In this document: in pieces, positions 26,369 to 35,204 of the stretch
Layout of the letters: every line of letters begins with the position of its first letter
Position numbering within the stretch: the first letter of the stretch is position 1
Source of the DNA: Pedobacter sp.
GTDB taxonomy: Bacteria; Bacteroidota; Bacteroidia; Sphingobacteriales; Sphingobacteriaceae
Assembly: GCA_031119475.1 (NCBI GenBank)
Contig: JAVHXV010000001.1
Span: forward strand, 731,116 to 795,115
Direction of reading: 5' to 3'
DNA: 64,000 nucleotides
Made by a program: the position numbers and the translations under genes
Notes under the pieces: generated by a model
What the model saw: the letters and a program-made list of their open reading frames with translations, nothing else
What the model was told of the DNA's origin: nothing
Databases searched by the model: none

Positions 26369-27230
26369 AAATCTTGGCTAAGGTAAGCAGTACCACTGAT
26401 AACACGGCAAGTGCCAATCCGATATAATTGATCTTGCTCAATTTCTCCTTAAAGGAGAAGATGCCAATCAGGCTCCCCATAATGATGACACCCAAATTCA
26501 TGGTCGCAAAAACTAGGAATGGACTATCAGCCATCGCCCTATGGGCCTTGAGATAGAAAAGGATGTTACCAAAATTGAAGAAACCTAAGATACAGCCACA
26601 GATAAAATTGATTAACTGTAGTTTTTGCCGCTTCATGATTGCACCATACAGGATATAGAGCAATGACAAGGCAAAGGCAATACAAAATATCAAAAACAAA
26701 GAGGTGGTGTACGGAATGGAATTGACCTGGCTAACGAGCTTGAACAATACATCGATCATACCAAAGCCTACGAAAACCAGCAATAGGTTAAACCAGGAAT
26801 TTTTTGAGCCTGTTTTTTCACGGCTGCGAAATAGCGTAAATACGATGGCAATAAAACCAAAAACCATTGCCGCATATTTAAGCCGATCAAAATGTTCCCC
26901 AAACAGAAAATACGCTGCTCCCATGGAGATAAAAAGCGATAGCCTTTGCGCGATATCCGTTCTTGCCAATCCCGCAAACTGCACCGCATAACCCTGCACC
27001 AGAAATATCACTGGCAATAAGATACCGAGTGCAACAAAAATGGGCTTAAAGGCCGATGGTTGTAAACTTGAGAATTCTGGCCGGAAAAATAGAAGGCTTA
27101 ACAGGATGGCAAAGAAATAATTCCAGGTAATGGCCTGTATCACGCTGATGTGATATCTTTTGGCAAATTTTAAGAGCACACCTACAGTTACGCTACAGGA
27201 TATACTTAAGAGCAGAAAAATCATGGGCAT
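26358..27230 (-). CDS. EamA-like (DMT superfamily) transporter
   Basis: 290 residues with about ten hydrophobic segments, in the two-times-five-helix pattern of drug/metabolite transporters. It is less canonical than classical EamA, and the substrate is unknown. The start could be the ATG at 27230 or the one at 27224. The second gives an ATGA overlap with the ribD stop (27221-27223), typical of translational coupling. Its position between ribD and yigZ in a tightly overlapping run means co-transcription, but that does not prove a riboflavin-related substrate. Confidence 0.75.
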   Translation of the reverse strand: MPMIFLLLSISCSVTVGVLLKFAKRYHISVIQAITWNYFFAILLSLLFFRPEFSSLQPSAFKPIFVALGILLPVIFLVQGYAVQFAGLARTDIAQRLSLFISMGAAYFLFGEHFDRLKYAAMVFGFIAIVFTLFRSREKTGSKNSWFNLLLVFVGFGMIDVLFKLVSQVNSIPYTTSLFLIFCIAFALSLLYILYGAIMKRQKLQLINFICGCILGFFNFGNILFYLKAHRAMADSPFLVFATMNLGVIIMGSLIGIFSFKEKLSKINYIGLALAVLSVVLLTLAKIYAV

Positions 27231-28270
27231 GGTGTATAAATGCTGAGGTCATCGGTTTCAAGATGTTCCTGAAAAATCAGGTTTCCTTTTAGGACTGGGG
27301 CTTTAATGCCTTCGTTCCATTTTGTTTTAGCTGTAAAAATCCTGGCCTCATCCCAAAGATTATGCGATATAAATTGATCTAAAATCTGTCGGCCACCCTC
27401 AATCATCACCGATTGAATATCCATTAGATACAACTGATAAGCAATTTTTTGTGCCAAATAATATTGCATATCTTCCATTTGCACATAGTGGATATTTGAC
27501 ACCACTTCAGTTTTTACCTCATTAAATACGATGGTTTTGGCTTCAGCATTAAACAGCTGGCGGCTGAGTGGAATATCTAATGAACGATCAATTACGATCC
27601 GTATCGGATTTTTTCCTTTTCCACTGCGATTGGTCAGTGCGGGATCATCAATCAGTGCGGTCTGTTTTCCTACCACGATGGCATCTTCTTCAGCTCTCCA
27701 TTGCATCGTAAATTGTTTGGCCTGCGCTCCTGAAATCCATTTTTGTGATGGGGCAGAGGGTGCAAAATAGCCATCTGCGGTCTGTGCCCATTTTAAGATG
27801 ATGTAAGGCCGCTGCTGGCTGACACGGGTAAAAAATCTGCGATTGAGAAATGCACCTGCTGATTGAAGTATATTGGTAGAGACCGTTATTCCGGCTTCCT
27901 TTAATTTTTGGATTCCCTTGCCATTTACATCTGCAAAGGGGTCCGTATTGGCGATGACTACTTTTTTGACCTGATGTTTGATCAACAGATCTGCGCACGG
28001 AGGCGTTTTGCCAAAGTGCGCACAGGGTTCCAGGTTAACATACACCGTAGCATTTCTGAGCAGTTCGCTTGCCTTTTCGGGAAAGTTGTCGATTACGGCC
28101 TGAACCGCATTCACTTCTGCATGCGCCGAACCAAACTGTTGGTGATATCCTTCACCAATAATGGCCTGTTCATGAACAATGACGCAGCCTACCATCGGGT
28201 TAGGGCTAACACTGCCCATTCCCATCGAAGCAAGTTCCAGACAGCGATTCATGTAAAATTCATCATTCAT
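27221..28270 (-). CDS. ribD: Bifunctional riboflavin biosynthesis deaminase/reductase
   Basis: 349 residues from the ATG at 28270; six residues of the longest frame are dropped because MNDEFYMNRCLELA is the family start. The N-terminal deaminase has the zinc motif H50-A-E52 and the cysteines C83 and C92 (EPCAHFGKTPPC). The C-terminal part, from about 145, is the NADPH-dependent reductase (PYIILKWAQTADG, then MIEGGRQILDQF near 309-320). It performs two successive steps from the GTP-derived pyrimidine. It is first in the minus-strand run and divergent from prmC across a long inverted repeat. Confidence 0.93.
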   Translation of the reverse strand: MNDEFYMNRCLELASMGMGSVSPNPMVGCVIVHEQAIIGEGYHQQFGSAHAEVNAVQAVIDNFPEKASELLRNATVYVNLEPCAHFGKTPPCADLLIKHQVKKVVIANTDPFADVNGKGIQKLKEAGITVSTNILQSAGAFLNRRFFTRVSQQRPYIILKWAQTADGYFAPSAPSQKWISGAQAKQFTMQWRAEEDAIVVGKQTALIDDPALTNRSGKGKNPIRIVIDRSLDIPLSRQLFNAEAKTIVFNEVKTEVVSNIHYVQMEDMQYYLAQKIAYQLYLMDIQSVMIEGGRQILDQFISHNLWDEARIFTAKTKWNEGIKAPVLKGNLIFQEHLETDDLSIYTPCP

Positions 28271-28285
28271 CAGTACAAAAGTAAG

Positions 28286-28327
28286 CAATTAGACTTATGG
28301 AGTCTTAGGACTTCGTAAGTCTAATTG
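28286..28327. promoter_or_regulatory. 12-bp-arm inverted repeat between ribD and prmC
   Basis: Perfect arms CAATTAGACTTA (28286-28297) and TAAGTCTAATTG (28316-28327) with an 18-base loop containing AGTC/GACT. It fills most of the 79-bp region between two divergent genes. It might be an operator, or a palindromic repeat of the same class as the element at 10589-10634. A perfect -7 box for prmC (TAATTTTG, 28336-28343) lies just beside it. Confidence 0.55.
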
Positions 28328-28349
28328 TAAAAAGCTAATTTTGGAGTAC

Positions 28350-29207
28350 ATGAAACTTAAAGCGCTGAGCACAAAATTTACCGAAACTCTTTCACATCTT
28401 TATCCGCAGCATGAGGCTGAAACCCTTTTTTATATTGCCGTTGCGCATGTCCTTAGTTTAAATCGGACCAATTACCTCCTAAAAAAGGAAAATGAGATAA
28501 CTGATGATGTCCTTTCCAGATTTGAAACCATTTTGACAGCGCTTGAAAGTGGCCAGCCCATTCAATATGTATTGGGCGAGGCACCTTTTTATGGACTGAA
28601 TTTTAAGGTCGATCCATCTGTTCTGATCCCAAGGCCTGAAACCGAAGAATTGGTATCGTGGATGCTACAACGTATCGAACAGGATCTAGGCCAACCTTTA
28701 TCAATATTGGATATCGGTACGGGAAGCGGTTGTATCGCCATCGCCCTTAAAAAAAACTTGGCCCAGGCAGCTGTTTATGCTCTAGACGTATCATCAACAA
28801 GCCTTAATATGGCCAAGAAGAATGCCTCATTAAATGAAGCAAGTATCGAATTTATTGAAATGGATATACTGAGTGCAGCCGAACTGCCTTTACCATCATA
28901 TTCTTGCATAGTGAGCAATCCACCTTACATCAAGGTGGACGAACAGCCGGACATGCACCACAATGTACTTCAGCATGAACCAGCTCTGGCCTTATTTGTC
29001 AGCAATGAAGATCCATTGATTTTTTATCGAAAGATTGCTGACCTGGCCATAAAATATTTAACGAAGGGAGGCTTATTGTTTTTTGAAATCAACGAATACC
29101 TTGGTGAAGAAACAGTTGATCTTTTAAAAAGTAAAGGACTTAAAAACATTGAGTTAAAAAAAGACATGCAGGGAAAAGACCGGATGGTCTGCGCAATCAA
29201 ATCTTGA
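28350..29207 (+). CDS. prmC: Release-factor glutamine methyltransferase
   Basis: 285 residues from the ATG at 28350 (the frame can begin at a TTG nine bases earlier). PrmC methylates the GGQ glutamine of release factors RF1 and RF2. The AdoMet loop is DIGTGSG (121-127) and the catalytic NPPY is at 190-193, with the family segments YVLGEAPFYG (73-82) and VLIPRPETEELV (91-102). The start is only six bases after a TAATTTTG -7 box, so the mRNA may be leaderless. It converges with xerD, five bases apart. Confidence 0.93.
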   Translation: MKLKALSTKFTETLSHLYPQHEAETLFYIAVAHVLSLNRTNYLLKKENEITDDVLSRFETILTALESGQPIQYVLGEAPFYGLNFKVDPSVLIPRPETEELVSWMLQRIEQDLGQPLSILDIGTGSGCIAIALKKNLAQAAVYALDVSSTSLNMAKKNASLNEASIEFIEMDILSAAELPLPSYSCIVSNPPYIKVDEQPDMHHNVLQHEPALALFVSNEDPLIFYRKIADLAIKYLTKGGLLFFEINEYLGEETVDLLKSKGLKNIELKKDMQGKDRMVCAIKS

Positions 29208-29212
29208 TTTGG

Positions 29213-30112
29213 CTAAGACCTTGGATGATAATGGGTAATGACACTTTTGAGGTAATCGCGGTCAAGGTGGGTATAGATTTCAGTGGTGGTAATGCTGGCA
29301 TGGCCCAACATATCCTGCACTGCCCTTAGATCGGCACCACCCTCAATTAAATGTGTCGCAAACGAATGGCGTAGCGTATGTGGACTGATATTTTTATGGA
29401 TCCCGGTCTGGGCCGCAAGGGTTTTGATAAGTTTGAATACAGAGATCCTGGAAAGCCTTGAACCCAATCTGTTCAAGAAAATATAATCTTCATGGCCCTT
29501 TTTAATCTGTAGATGTGACCTGACCTGATGGATATAGATTTCCAAGAGCTTCAGCGCTACACGTCCAATGGGTACAATCCGCTCCTTATTACCTTTTCCA
29601 ATCACTTTAATAAATTCCGTTTCGGCATTGACATTGGAAATCTTCAGCTCAACAAGTTCACTTACCCTTAATCCGCATCCATACAAAGTTTCTATAATGG
29701 CTTTGTTCCGCATGCCTTCCGGTTTTGAAGCATCTATGGCATCGATCATTTTGTTGATTTCGTGGATGTTAAGGGTATCGGGAAGTTTTCTGCTCAATTT
29801 TGGTGCAGCCAATAGTTCGGTGGGGTTGGAAGTGATGATATTTTCCTGTACCAGATAACTAAAGAATGCCTTGATGCCCGAGATGATCCTGGCCTGTGTG
29901 TTGGCCTCCATTTCTAGCTTGTTCAACCAGCTTACAAAATCACGGAGATCTGAAAGGCTGATGTCATTTAAGGAGGCCTGATGATCGGAAGCAGCGAAAA
30001 ACTCCATCAATTTTGCCAGGTCTGCCAGGTACGCCGCTACTGAATGCTGGGCGAGCGACCGCTCCAATTTGAGGTAAGCTGTGAATCCTTTCAGATAAGG
30101 TTGGACATTCAT
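29213..30112 (-). CDS. xerD: Tyrosine recombinase XerD
   Basis: 299 residues, typical of XerC/XerD, which resolve chromosome dimers at dif. The N-terminal SAM-like core-binding domain spans about 1-100. The catalytic set is complete: R149 (CGLRVSELV), K in GKGNKERIVP near 172-181, H245 and R248 (HTLRHSFATH), H271 (MLGHASI) and the nucleophile Y280. There is no sign of an adjacent element or attachment site, so it is a housekeeping gene rather than an integrase. XerC versus XerD cannot be settled from one sequence, but the HLDRDYLK ending fits XerD. Confidence 0.9.
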   Translation of the reverse strand: MNVQPYLKGFTAYLKLERSLAQHSVAAYLADLAKLMEFFAASDHQASLNDISLSDLRDFVSWLNKLEMEANTQARIISGIKAFFSYLVQENIITSNPTELLAAPKLSRKLPDTLNIHEINKMIDAIDASKPEGMRNKAIIETLYGCGLRVSELVELKISNVNAETEFIKVIGKGNKERIVPIGRVALKLLEIYIHQVRSHLQIKKGHEDYIFLNRLGSRLSRISVFKLIKTLAAQTGIHKNISPHTLRHSFATHLIEGGADLRAVQDMLGHASITTTEIYTHLDRDYLKSVITHYHPRS

Positions 30113-30198
30113 TAATATGGAGTTTTTTTTATAACATTGTAAACGTGTACTTGATGCGATTTCTGATCAAGGCTGATAATAAATTCAACTTCACAGCG

Positions 30199-30618
30199 AT
30201 GAAAATACAAATTATAAATGGTCCAAACCTAAATCTTTTGGGATTACGCGAGCCTTCTATTTATGGATCGGCAAGTTTTGATGAATATATTGCGCAGCTC
30301 AGGTCGCTCTATACCATTTTGACCATTGATTACTTTCAGAGCAATGTAGAAGGAGAGCTCATCAATAAGCTGCATGAAGTAGGTTTTGCATATGATGGTA
30401 TTATCCTAAATGCCGGCGGATATACTCATACTTCGGTAGCCATTGCCGATGCGATTGCGGCCATCAAAACCCCAGTGGTCGAAGTCCACATTTCAAATAT
30501 TTATGCCAGGGAAGAATTTCGGCATGTTTCCCTTACTGGAAAAAACTGTAAAGGTGTACTGACCGGTTTCGGACTAGATGGCTATCGCTTGGCGATCGAG
30601 AGTTTATTAAAACCTTAA
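30199..30618 (+). CDS. aroQ: Type II 3-dehydroquinate dehydratase
   Basis: 139 residues from the ATG at 30199; the frame extends 18 codons upstream, but the family starts at MKIQIINGPNLNLLG. It makes 3-dehydroshikimate in the shikimate pathway. Active-site residues are visible: Y22 (EPSIYG), N76 in NAGGYTHTS and the histidine of VEVHISNIYAREEF near 101. It forms a dodecamer in known relatives. It is divergent from xerD and lies four bases before a thioredoxin-like gene. Confidence 0.94.
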   Translation: MKIQIINGPNLNLLGLREPSIYGSASFDEYIAQLRSLYTILTIDYFQSNVEGELINKLHEVGFAYDGIILNAGGYTHTSVAIADAIAAIKTPVVEVHISNIYAREEFRHVSLTGKNCKGVLTGFGLDGYRLAIESLLKP

Positions 30619-30622
30619 TACC

Positions 30623-31357
30623 ATGAAAACATATCTACTTGCGCTCTTTTTGCTTATAGCCTGCCAAAGTTGGGCCCAAAGCACTACTACCACTACGAAA
30701 TCAAAAATTGATCAGAATACACCGGTGAGGGATGAATCGGGAATATTATTGCCCTATGTTGTCTGGCAGAAGATGGTACAAAGTGGCGATTTTGGCCTGC
30801 AGCGCCCCGATCCGGCAGTTGCCGAATATCAGGTCTATAAACTTTCGACAGAAGAACGGCAAAAACTTGCAGACCGAAAAAAAGCCTATGCAGCATCGAT
30901 GCCGAGACCAAGGGCCAGCGACTCTTTTGTGGAAGGCAGAAAGTTTGATGGAGAAAAGATAACCGACATGAACGGCAATAAATTTGATCTTCGCAATGCG
31001 GATGGGAAAATCTACGTCCTGAACTTTTGGTTTATCAATTGTCCACCCTGCAAAAAGGAAATTCCAGAGCTGAACGAAATGGTAGCCAAATATAAGGACA
31101 ATAAAAACGTTGTGTTTTTGGCCATCGCACTCGATAATTATCGCGACCTTAAAGATTTTCTGGAGACTTTCCAGTTCAACTATCATATTGTTGATGATGG
31201 AAGATATTTTGCCGATAAATACAAAGTAAAAGGATTTCCAACCCATGTGGTGGTTGGACGTGATGGCCTCATCAAATTCAGTACCTTGGGCCTAGGTGCC
31301 AATACCGTTTATTGGGTAGATAAGACCATTACCGAGCAATTGGCTTCAGGAAGCTGA
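30623..31357 (+). CDS. TlpA-like thiol-disulfide oxidoreductase
   Basis: 244 residues. A signal peptide (1-19, ending SWAQ) sends it out of the cytoplasm. Residues 20-105 are a poorly conserved linker, and the C-terminal part is a thioredoxin fold of the TlpA/AhpC-TSA type with the redox pair C140-P-P-C143 (FINCPPCKKE) and the cis-proline near KGFPTHVVV. It probably reduces or oxidises periplasmic cysteines, for example during cytochrome maturation. It starts four bases after aroQ, so the two may be co-transcribed. Confidence 0.85.
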   Translation: MKTYLLALFLLIACQSWAQSTTTTTKSKIDQNTPVRDESGILLPYVVWQKMVQSGDFGLQRPDPAVAEYQVYKLSTEERQKLADRKKAYAASMPRPRASDSFVEGRKFDGEKITDMNGNKFDLRNADGKIYVLNFWFINCPPCKKEIPELNEMVAKYKDNKNVVFLAIALDNYRDLKDFLETFQFNYHIVDDGRYFADKYKVKGFPTHVVVGRDGLIKFSTLGLGANTVYWVDKTITEQLASGS

Positions 31358-31360
31358 TCG

Positions 31361-32389
31361 TTAATTTAATCCTGAAAATTTCCTGATCTTTTTGATAAAG
31401 TAAGTCCAGACCATGCTACCACGGTAAACACCAGTCATTTTTTTAAATGCAACCTGCTGGAGACCACGTTTTTTTGCTGTTCGAAAAAGCTGACCTATAA
31501 AATGTTGGTGACCTTTGCTGATGGCCATAAAGAATTTTGGCTTGCCCTGGAACAAAAAGTGGAACATAGCTGCCAAGTCGAGCCACATGCGCCAGAATAT
31601 CCGCCAATAGGCTTCCATCTTGGGCAGGTTCTTCTGCATGATGATCAAATTATTTCTAAAATTAAGGTATGTTTTATAGGGATTAATAGCGTTCAATGTG
31701 CCGCCACCAACATGTAATACTTCGGCAGCAGTACAGCAAACGATGCGGTAGCCCAGGTTTTTTAAACGCCAGCACAGGTCAATTTCTTCCATGTGCGCAA
31801 AAAGATCCGCATCAAGTCCGCCAACTTCTTTCCATTTTGGGCTTTTGATAAAAAATGCCGCCCCACTTGCCCAGAAGATATCGCAGTCCTGGTCATATTG
31901 ACCTGAATCTTTTTCTACGGTATCGAAAATCCTTCCGCGGCAAAAGGGATAACCATATAAATCGATGAAGCCACCAGCAGCACCAGCATACTCAAAGTAC
32001 AGCGGGTAAGCTTGGGCCTTGATCTTTGGCTGGGCCGCAGCAATCATCGGATCGCTTTCCATCAGCTGTATGACAGGCATGATCCAATTTTCGGGTACTT
32101 CCACATCAGAATTTAGCAGCACAAAATAATCGGCTTCAATTTGCGACAATACCCGATTATAGCCGCCAGCAAATCCATAGTTCTCTTCGTTTACGATAAG
32201 TTTAACCTGGGGATAGTGTTCTTTCAGGAAAGAAATCGAACTGTCGGTAGAGGCATTATCGCCGACCACCAAACTTAGGTTAGGATAGGCAGACCGTACG
32301 ATGCTTGGCATAAATTTCTCCAACATCGATCTTCCATTCCAATTGAGGATAACAACCGCAACACTTGGCACTACATCTAATTTAGGCAT
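31361..32389 (-). CDS. GT2 glycosyltransferase (rhamnosyltransferase-like)
   Basis: 342 residues. The GT-A fold starts AVVILNWNGRSML (11-23), with VGDNASTDSS near 42-51, the NEENYGFAGGYNRVL signature near 67-81 and the DXD-like LLNSDVEVP near 92-100. The WbbL-type WASGAAFFIK (near 171-180) and HMEEIDLCWRLKNLGY (near 197-212) follow. It likely adds a sugar to a surface glycan. Its start overlaps the end of the acyltransferase gene by eight bases, which links it to lipid A or LPS assembly. Confidence 0.86.
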   Translation of the reverse strand: MPKLDVVPSVAVVILNWNGRSMLEKFMPSIVRSAYPNLSLVVGDNASTDSSISFLKEHYPQVKLIVNEENYGFAGGYNRVLSQIEADYFVLLNSDVEVPENWIMPVIQLMESDPMIAAAQPKIKAQAYPLYFEYAGAAGGFIDLYGYPFCRGRIFDTVEKDSGQYDQDCDIFWASGAAFFIKSPKWKEVGGLDADLFAHMEEIDLCWRLKNLGYRIVCCTAAEVLHVGGGTLNAINPYKTYLNFRNNLIIMQKNLPKMEAYWRIFWRMWLDLAAMFHFLFQGKPKFFMAISKGHQHFIGQLFRTAKKRGLQQVAFKKMTGVYRGSMVWTYFIKKIRKFSGLN

Positions 32390-33248
32390 TTAATTTCCAT
32401 CGTCTGTGACTCCACAGCCAGTAGGCGGGGTCTCGGTGAATACTTTTGGTTAAAAATTCAAAAAAGAGATCTGTAATTTCATGGTCTTTTGTATCCCGCG
32501 GTACACTGCATAGCGGGAGACAATGCACTTCATAATGGTTCTTTTTAACCACCACATCAAAATAAAAAACAGGCCTATTGGTCTGTAGCGCTATTTTCTC
32601 CAAGCCCAACAAAACTGCTGTGGGCTGGTTCATAAATTCCAAGGTATATTGGATCTCTTCCCGAACCGGGGTCTGATCACTGGCAAAGCAGAACATGGTA
32701 GGCTCATCTTTTGTCGCCACCAAGACTCTTAAGGTCTGCCGCATGGCTACCATCACATTGCCATATCTCATCCTGATCTTTTGGAACCAATTTTCGAAAG
32801 TCTCGTTTGCCAAAGGTTTATAGATTACATAACTCTTTGCGCTGCATTTCATACCTAAGGCCAACATGCATAATTCCCAGTTTCCGTAATGGCCAGTACA
32901 TGCCAGCACGCTATTTCCTTGGGCAAAAATAGATTCCACCTGTTCAAGGCCATAAAATTTTACCCGTTTCTTGACTTCGGTCCTTGAAATGCTCACCATT
33001 TTAACAATTTCAAATATCAGCCTGGAAAGGTAACGGAAGAACGACTTTTCAATTGAAATGATCTCTGCCGAAGACTTATCTGGAAAAGAACGCGTCAGGT
33101 TTTCACGAACCACCTGCTTTCGGTAACCGATTACCCCATAGACGAATAGGTAGGCAATTTTGGCAAAAAAATAAAGGATAGGTAAAGGCAGCAATGACAG
33201 GAGATATAAAAAAAAAATACCAATGTGTAAAAAGCCTTTTTTAATCAT
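32382..33248 (-). CDS. LpxL/HtrB-like lipid A acyltransferase
   Basis: 288 residues. An N-terminal membrane anchor (about 8-40) is followed by the lysophospholipid-acyltransferase-like domain with the HX4E motif in CTGHYGNWEL (near 112-121), which acts in acyl transfer. FASDQTP near 190-196 and the closing YWLWSHRRWK (near 277-286) are typical of this family. It adds a secondary acyl chain to lipid A or a related glycolipid at the inner membrane. It is the first gene of a two-gene unit with the GT2 gene. Confidence 0.87.
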   Translation of the reverse strand: MIKKGFLHIGIFFLYLLSLLPLPILYFFAKIAYLFVYGVIGYRKQVVRENLTRSFPDKSSAEIISIEKSFFRYLSRLIFEIVKMVSISRTEVKKRVKFYGLEQVESIFAQGNSVLACTGHYGNWELCMLALGMKCSAKSYVIYKPLANETFENWFQKIRMRYGNVMVAMRQTLRVLVATKDEPTMFCFASDQTPVREEIQYTLEFMNQPTAVLLGLEKIALQTNRPVFYFDVVVKKNHYEVHCLPLCSVPRDTKDHEITDLFFEFLTKSIHRDPAYWLWSHRRWKLNA

Positions 33249-33286
33249 TAATTTGGGCAGCTAGATTGCAAACATAACAATTACCG

Positions 33287-33892
33287 ATGCAAGATTTAGC
33301 TATTTTTCCTCTTTTTTATCTCCCACCAGTTGTATATTTTTCGGCATTAAAAACACATGGATTTGAATTTTTATTGGAGAAAAACGAGCATTTCCCGAAG
33401 CAGACTTTTCGTAACCGGGCTAGTATAGCATCACCAAATGGCATCTTAGCGCTCACTATTCCTGTAGTAAAAGGCGCCAAAGTGCATACGCCCATCAAAG
33501 ATGTTAAAATCAGCGATACAATAAAATGGCAGCGCCTGCACTGGCTCAGCCTAGAAACATGCTACCGCAGTTCTGCCTATTTCGAATATTATGAAGCAGA
33601 TCTGGTACGATTCTATGAGAAAAAATACACATTTTTATTTGATTTCAACCTCGAGTTGCTGAACTGGCTATTTGATCGGTTAAAAATTGAAAACGAACCC
33701 AACTTTACAGATACTTATTCAGATTATCCTGAGGCACTTGATTATAGGAACAAATTCAGTAAAAAAGAAATCTATACTGAAAAAACCAAGCCTTATTTCC
33801 AGGTTTTTAGTGACCGGAATCCATTTCTTCCCAACCTAAGCATTGTAGATTTGTTATTTAACCAAGGTCCACAAAGTAAATCTTATTTCTAA
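33287..33892 (+). CDS. WbqC-like family protein
   Basis: 201 residues. The opening LFYLPPVVYFSALK (8-21) and the segment FRNRASIASPNGILALTIPVVKG (near 42-64) fit the WbqC-like family (PF08889), whose members sit in surface-glycan clusters or by secretion genes in Bacteroidota. The biochemical role is not established. Its stop overlaps the corA start by one base. It is divergent from the LpxL-like gene, with only 38 bp between them, which supports an envelope role. Confidence 0.78.
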   Translation: MQDLAIFPLFYLPPVVYFSALKTHGFEFLLEKNEHFPKQTFRNRASIASPNGILALTIPVVKGAKVHTPIKDVKISDTIKWQRLHWLSLETCYRSSAYFEYYEADLVRFYEKKYTFLFDFNLELLNWLFDRLKIENEPNFTDTYSDYPEALDYRNKFSKKEIYTEKTKPYFQVFSDRNPFLPNLSIVDLLFNQGPQSKSYF

Positions 33893-35004
33893 TGGGAAAA
33901 AATAGGAACAAAAAACACCACAAATATGCACTTCCCCTGCCCGGAACAAGTCCTGGTATCATTTACATCGATGAAAATGCATTGGTTCCCAAGATTACAT
34001 TGCATAGTTACGATGCCACTACCTACCAGGTAGAAATACTTGGTTCGTTGATAGAATTGGCTGCTAAGAGCAGTGTTCCTGACAAAAGTTATTGGGTTGA
34101 TATTAAAGGATTTAAATCTGTTGAGCTGTTCGAAACCTTGAGCGAACAATGGAAAATTAACAAATTGGTGCTGGAAGATGTGACACGTACCTATCAGCGC
34201 CCAAAGTATGAAGAGTATGGTGATTATGATTTTGCCATCAGCCGGATGCTCTATCTCGACGATGAACGTAACCTGGAAAACGAACAGCTATCCTTTATCC
34301 TAACTAAAAACATCTTGTTTACCTTCCAAGATACGTATGAGGACTGCCTGGATCCGATTCGGCAACGGCTGGAAATTGGAAAGGGCAATATCCGCATCGG
34401 CGGAAGCAGCTACCTGATGTATGCGCTAATGGACATGATCGTAGACGAGTATTTTGCGATCCTGAGCATCTGGAGTGAGGAATTAGATACGATAGAGGAC
34501 CGGTTACTCGAAAAGCCAGACAAATCCATCATGTACGATACGCAGATGATCAAACGCCACCTCATTACGGTAAGACGGGTAACCTGGCCCGAGCGTGATA
34601 AAATGAACGATATGTTGCGGACCGACAGTCCATTTATTACCGATGCGACAAAAGGATATATCCGTGATGCCTATGATCATTGTATCCAGATCATTGATGT
34701 GGTCGAGTCACTGAAAGAGATTTCGGCCAGCAATATCGATATGTACCTTTCCATCATCAGCAACCGCATGAACGAGATCATGAAGGTACTTACAATCATT
34801 TCCTCCATTTTTATCCCACTCACTTTCATTGCCGGGATATATGGCATGAACTTTAGTAGGGAAGACCCGGTCACCGGAAAAATCATGCCCCAGAACATGC
34901 CCGAACTGTATCAAGAGCATGGCTATGAATATACATTGATGGTCATGGCCATCATCGCCGTGATCCAGATTGTCTATTTCTGGAGAAAAGGATGGTTTAA
35001 GTAG
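33892..35004 (+). CDS. corA: CorA magnesium/cobalt channel
   Basis: 370 residues, slightly long because of a basic N-terminal extension (MGKNRNKKHHK). It has a large cytoplasmic alpha/beta domain, a long helical stalk, then two C-terminal membrane helices. The ion-selective GMN is at 318-320 (IYGMNF) at the end of the first helix (about 298-318), with the second at about 343-362. It forms pentameric Mg2+ channels. It overlaps the WbqC-like gene by one base and is followed 200 bp later by mgtE, a second and unrelated Mg2+ transporter. Confidence 0.93.
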   Translation: MGKNRNKKHHKYALPLPGTSPGIIYIDENALVPKITLHSYDATTYQVEILGSLIELAAKSSVPDKSYWVDIKGFKSVELFETLSEQWKINKLVLEDVTRTYQRPKYEEYGDYDFAISRMLYLDDERNLENEQLSFILTKNILFTFQDTYEDCLDPIRQRLEIGKGNIRIGGSSYLMYALMDMIVDEYFAILSIWSEELDTIEDRLLEKPDKSIMYDTQMIKRHLITVRRVTWPERDKMNDMLRTDSPFITDATKGYIRDAYDHCIQIIDVVESLKEISASNIDMYLSIISNRMNEIMKVLTIISSIFIPLTFIAGIYGMNFSREDPVTGKIMPQNMPELYQEHGYEYTLMVMAIIAVIQIVYFWRKGWFK

Positions 35005-35017
35005 AAGATGATTGTAA

Positions 35018-35188
35018 GTTGGTGAGTTGTTGAGCATGTCTAGCGATTAAAACATTGCTACTAAAAGATTAATTGAATAATGCCCATTATTGGTCCTATT
35101 ATAAATTGTATGCTCTTTTCTCTTTACGCTATGCTAAGTGCCATTCGCAACGCTCTTTATACTTTTTACTTAATACTTAATACTTTCT
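35018..35188. repeat. Octamer and heptamer words between corA and mgtE
   Basis: GTTGGTGA, GTTGTTGA (35018-35033) lie just behind corA. The 7-bp words ACTTTTT, ACTTAAT, ACTTAAT, ACTTTCT (35161-35188) end 16 bp before the mgtE start. No gene or M-box-like structure was recognised in this 200-bp gap. Confidence 0.6.
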
Positions 35189-35204
35189 ACCTATCTTAGC
35201 AACA

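Noticed and set aside
29213..30112. Integrase of a mobile element.
   Set aside because: It has the length and motifs of XerD, lies between housekeeping genes, and no tRNA attachment site, direct repeats or cargo are nearby.
35005..35204. M-box magnesium riboswitch before mgtE.
   Set aside because: The gap consists of octamer and heptamer words with no stable multi-helix fold visible.
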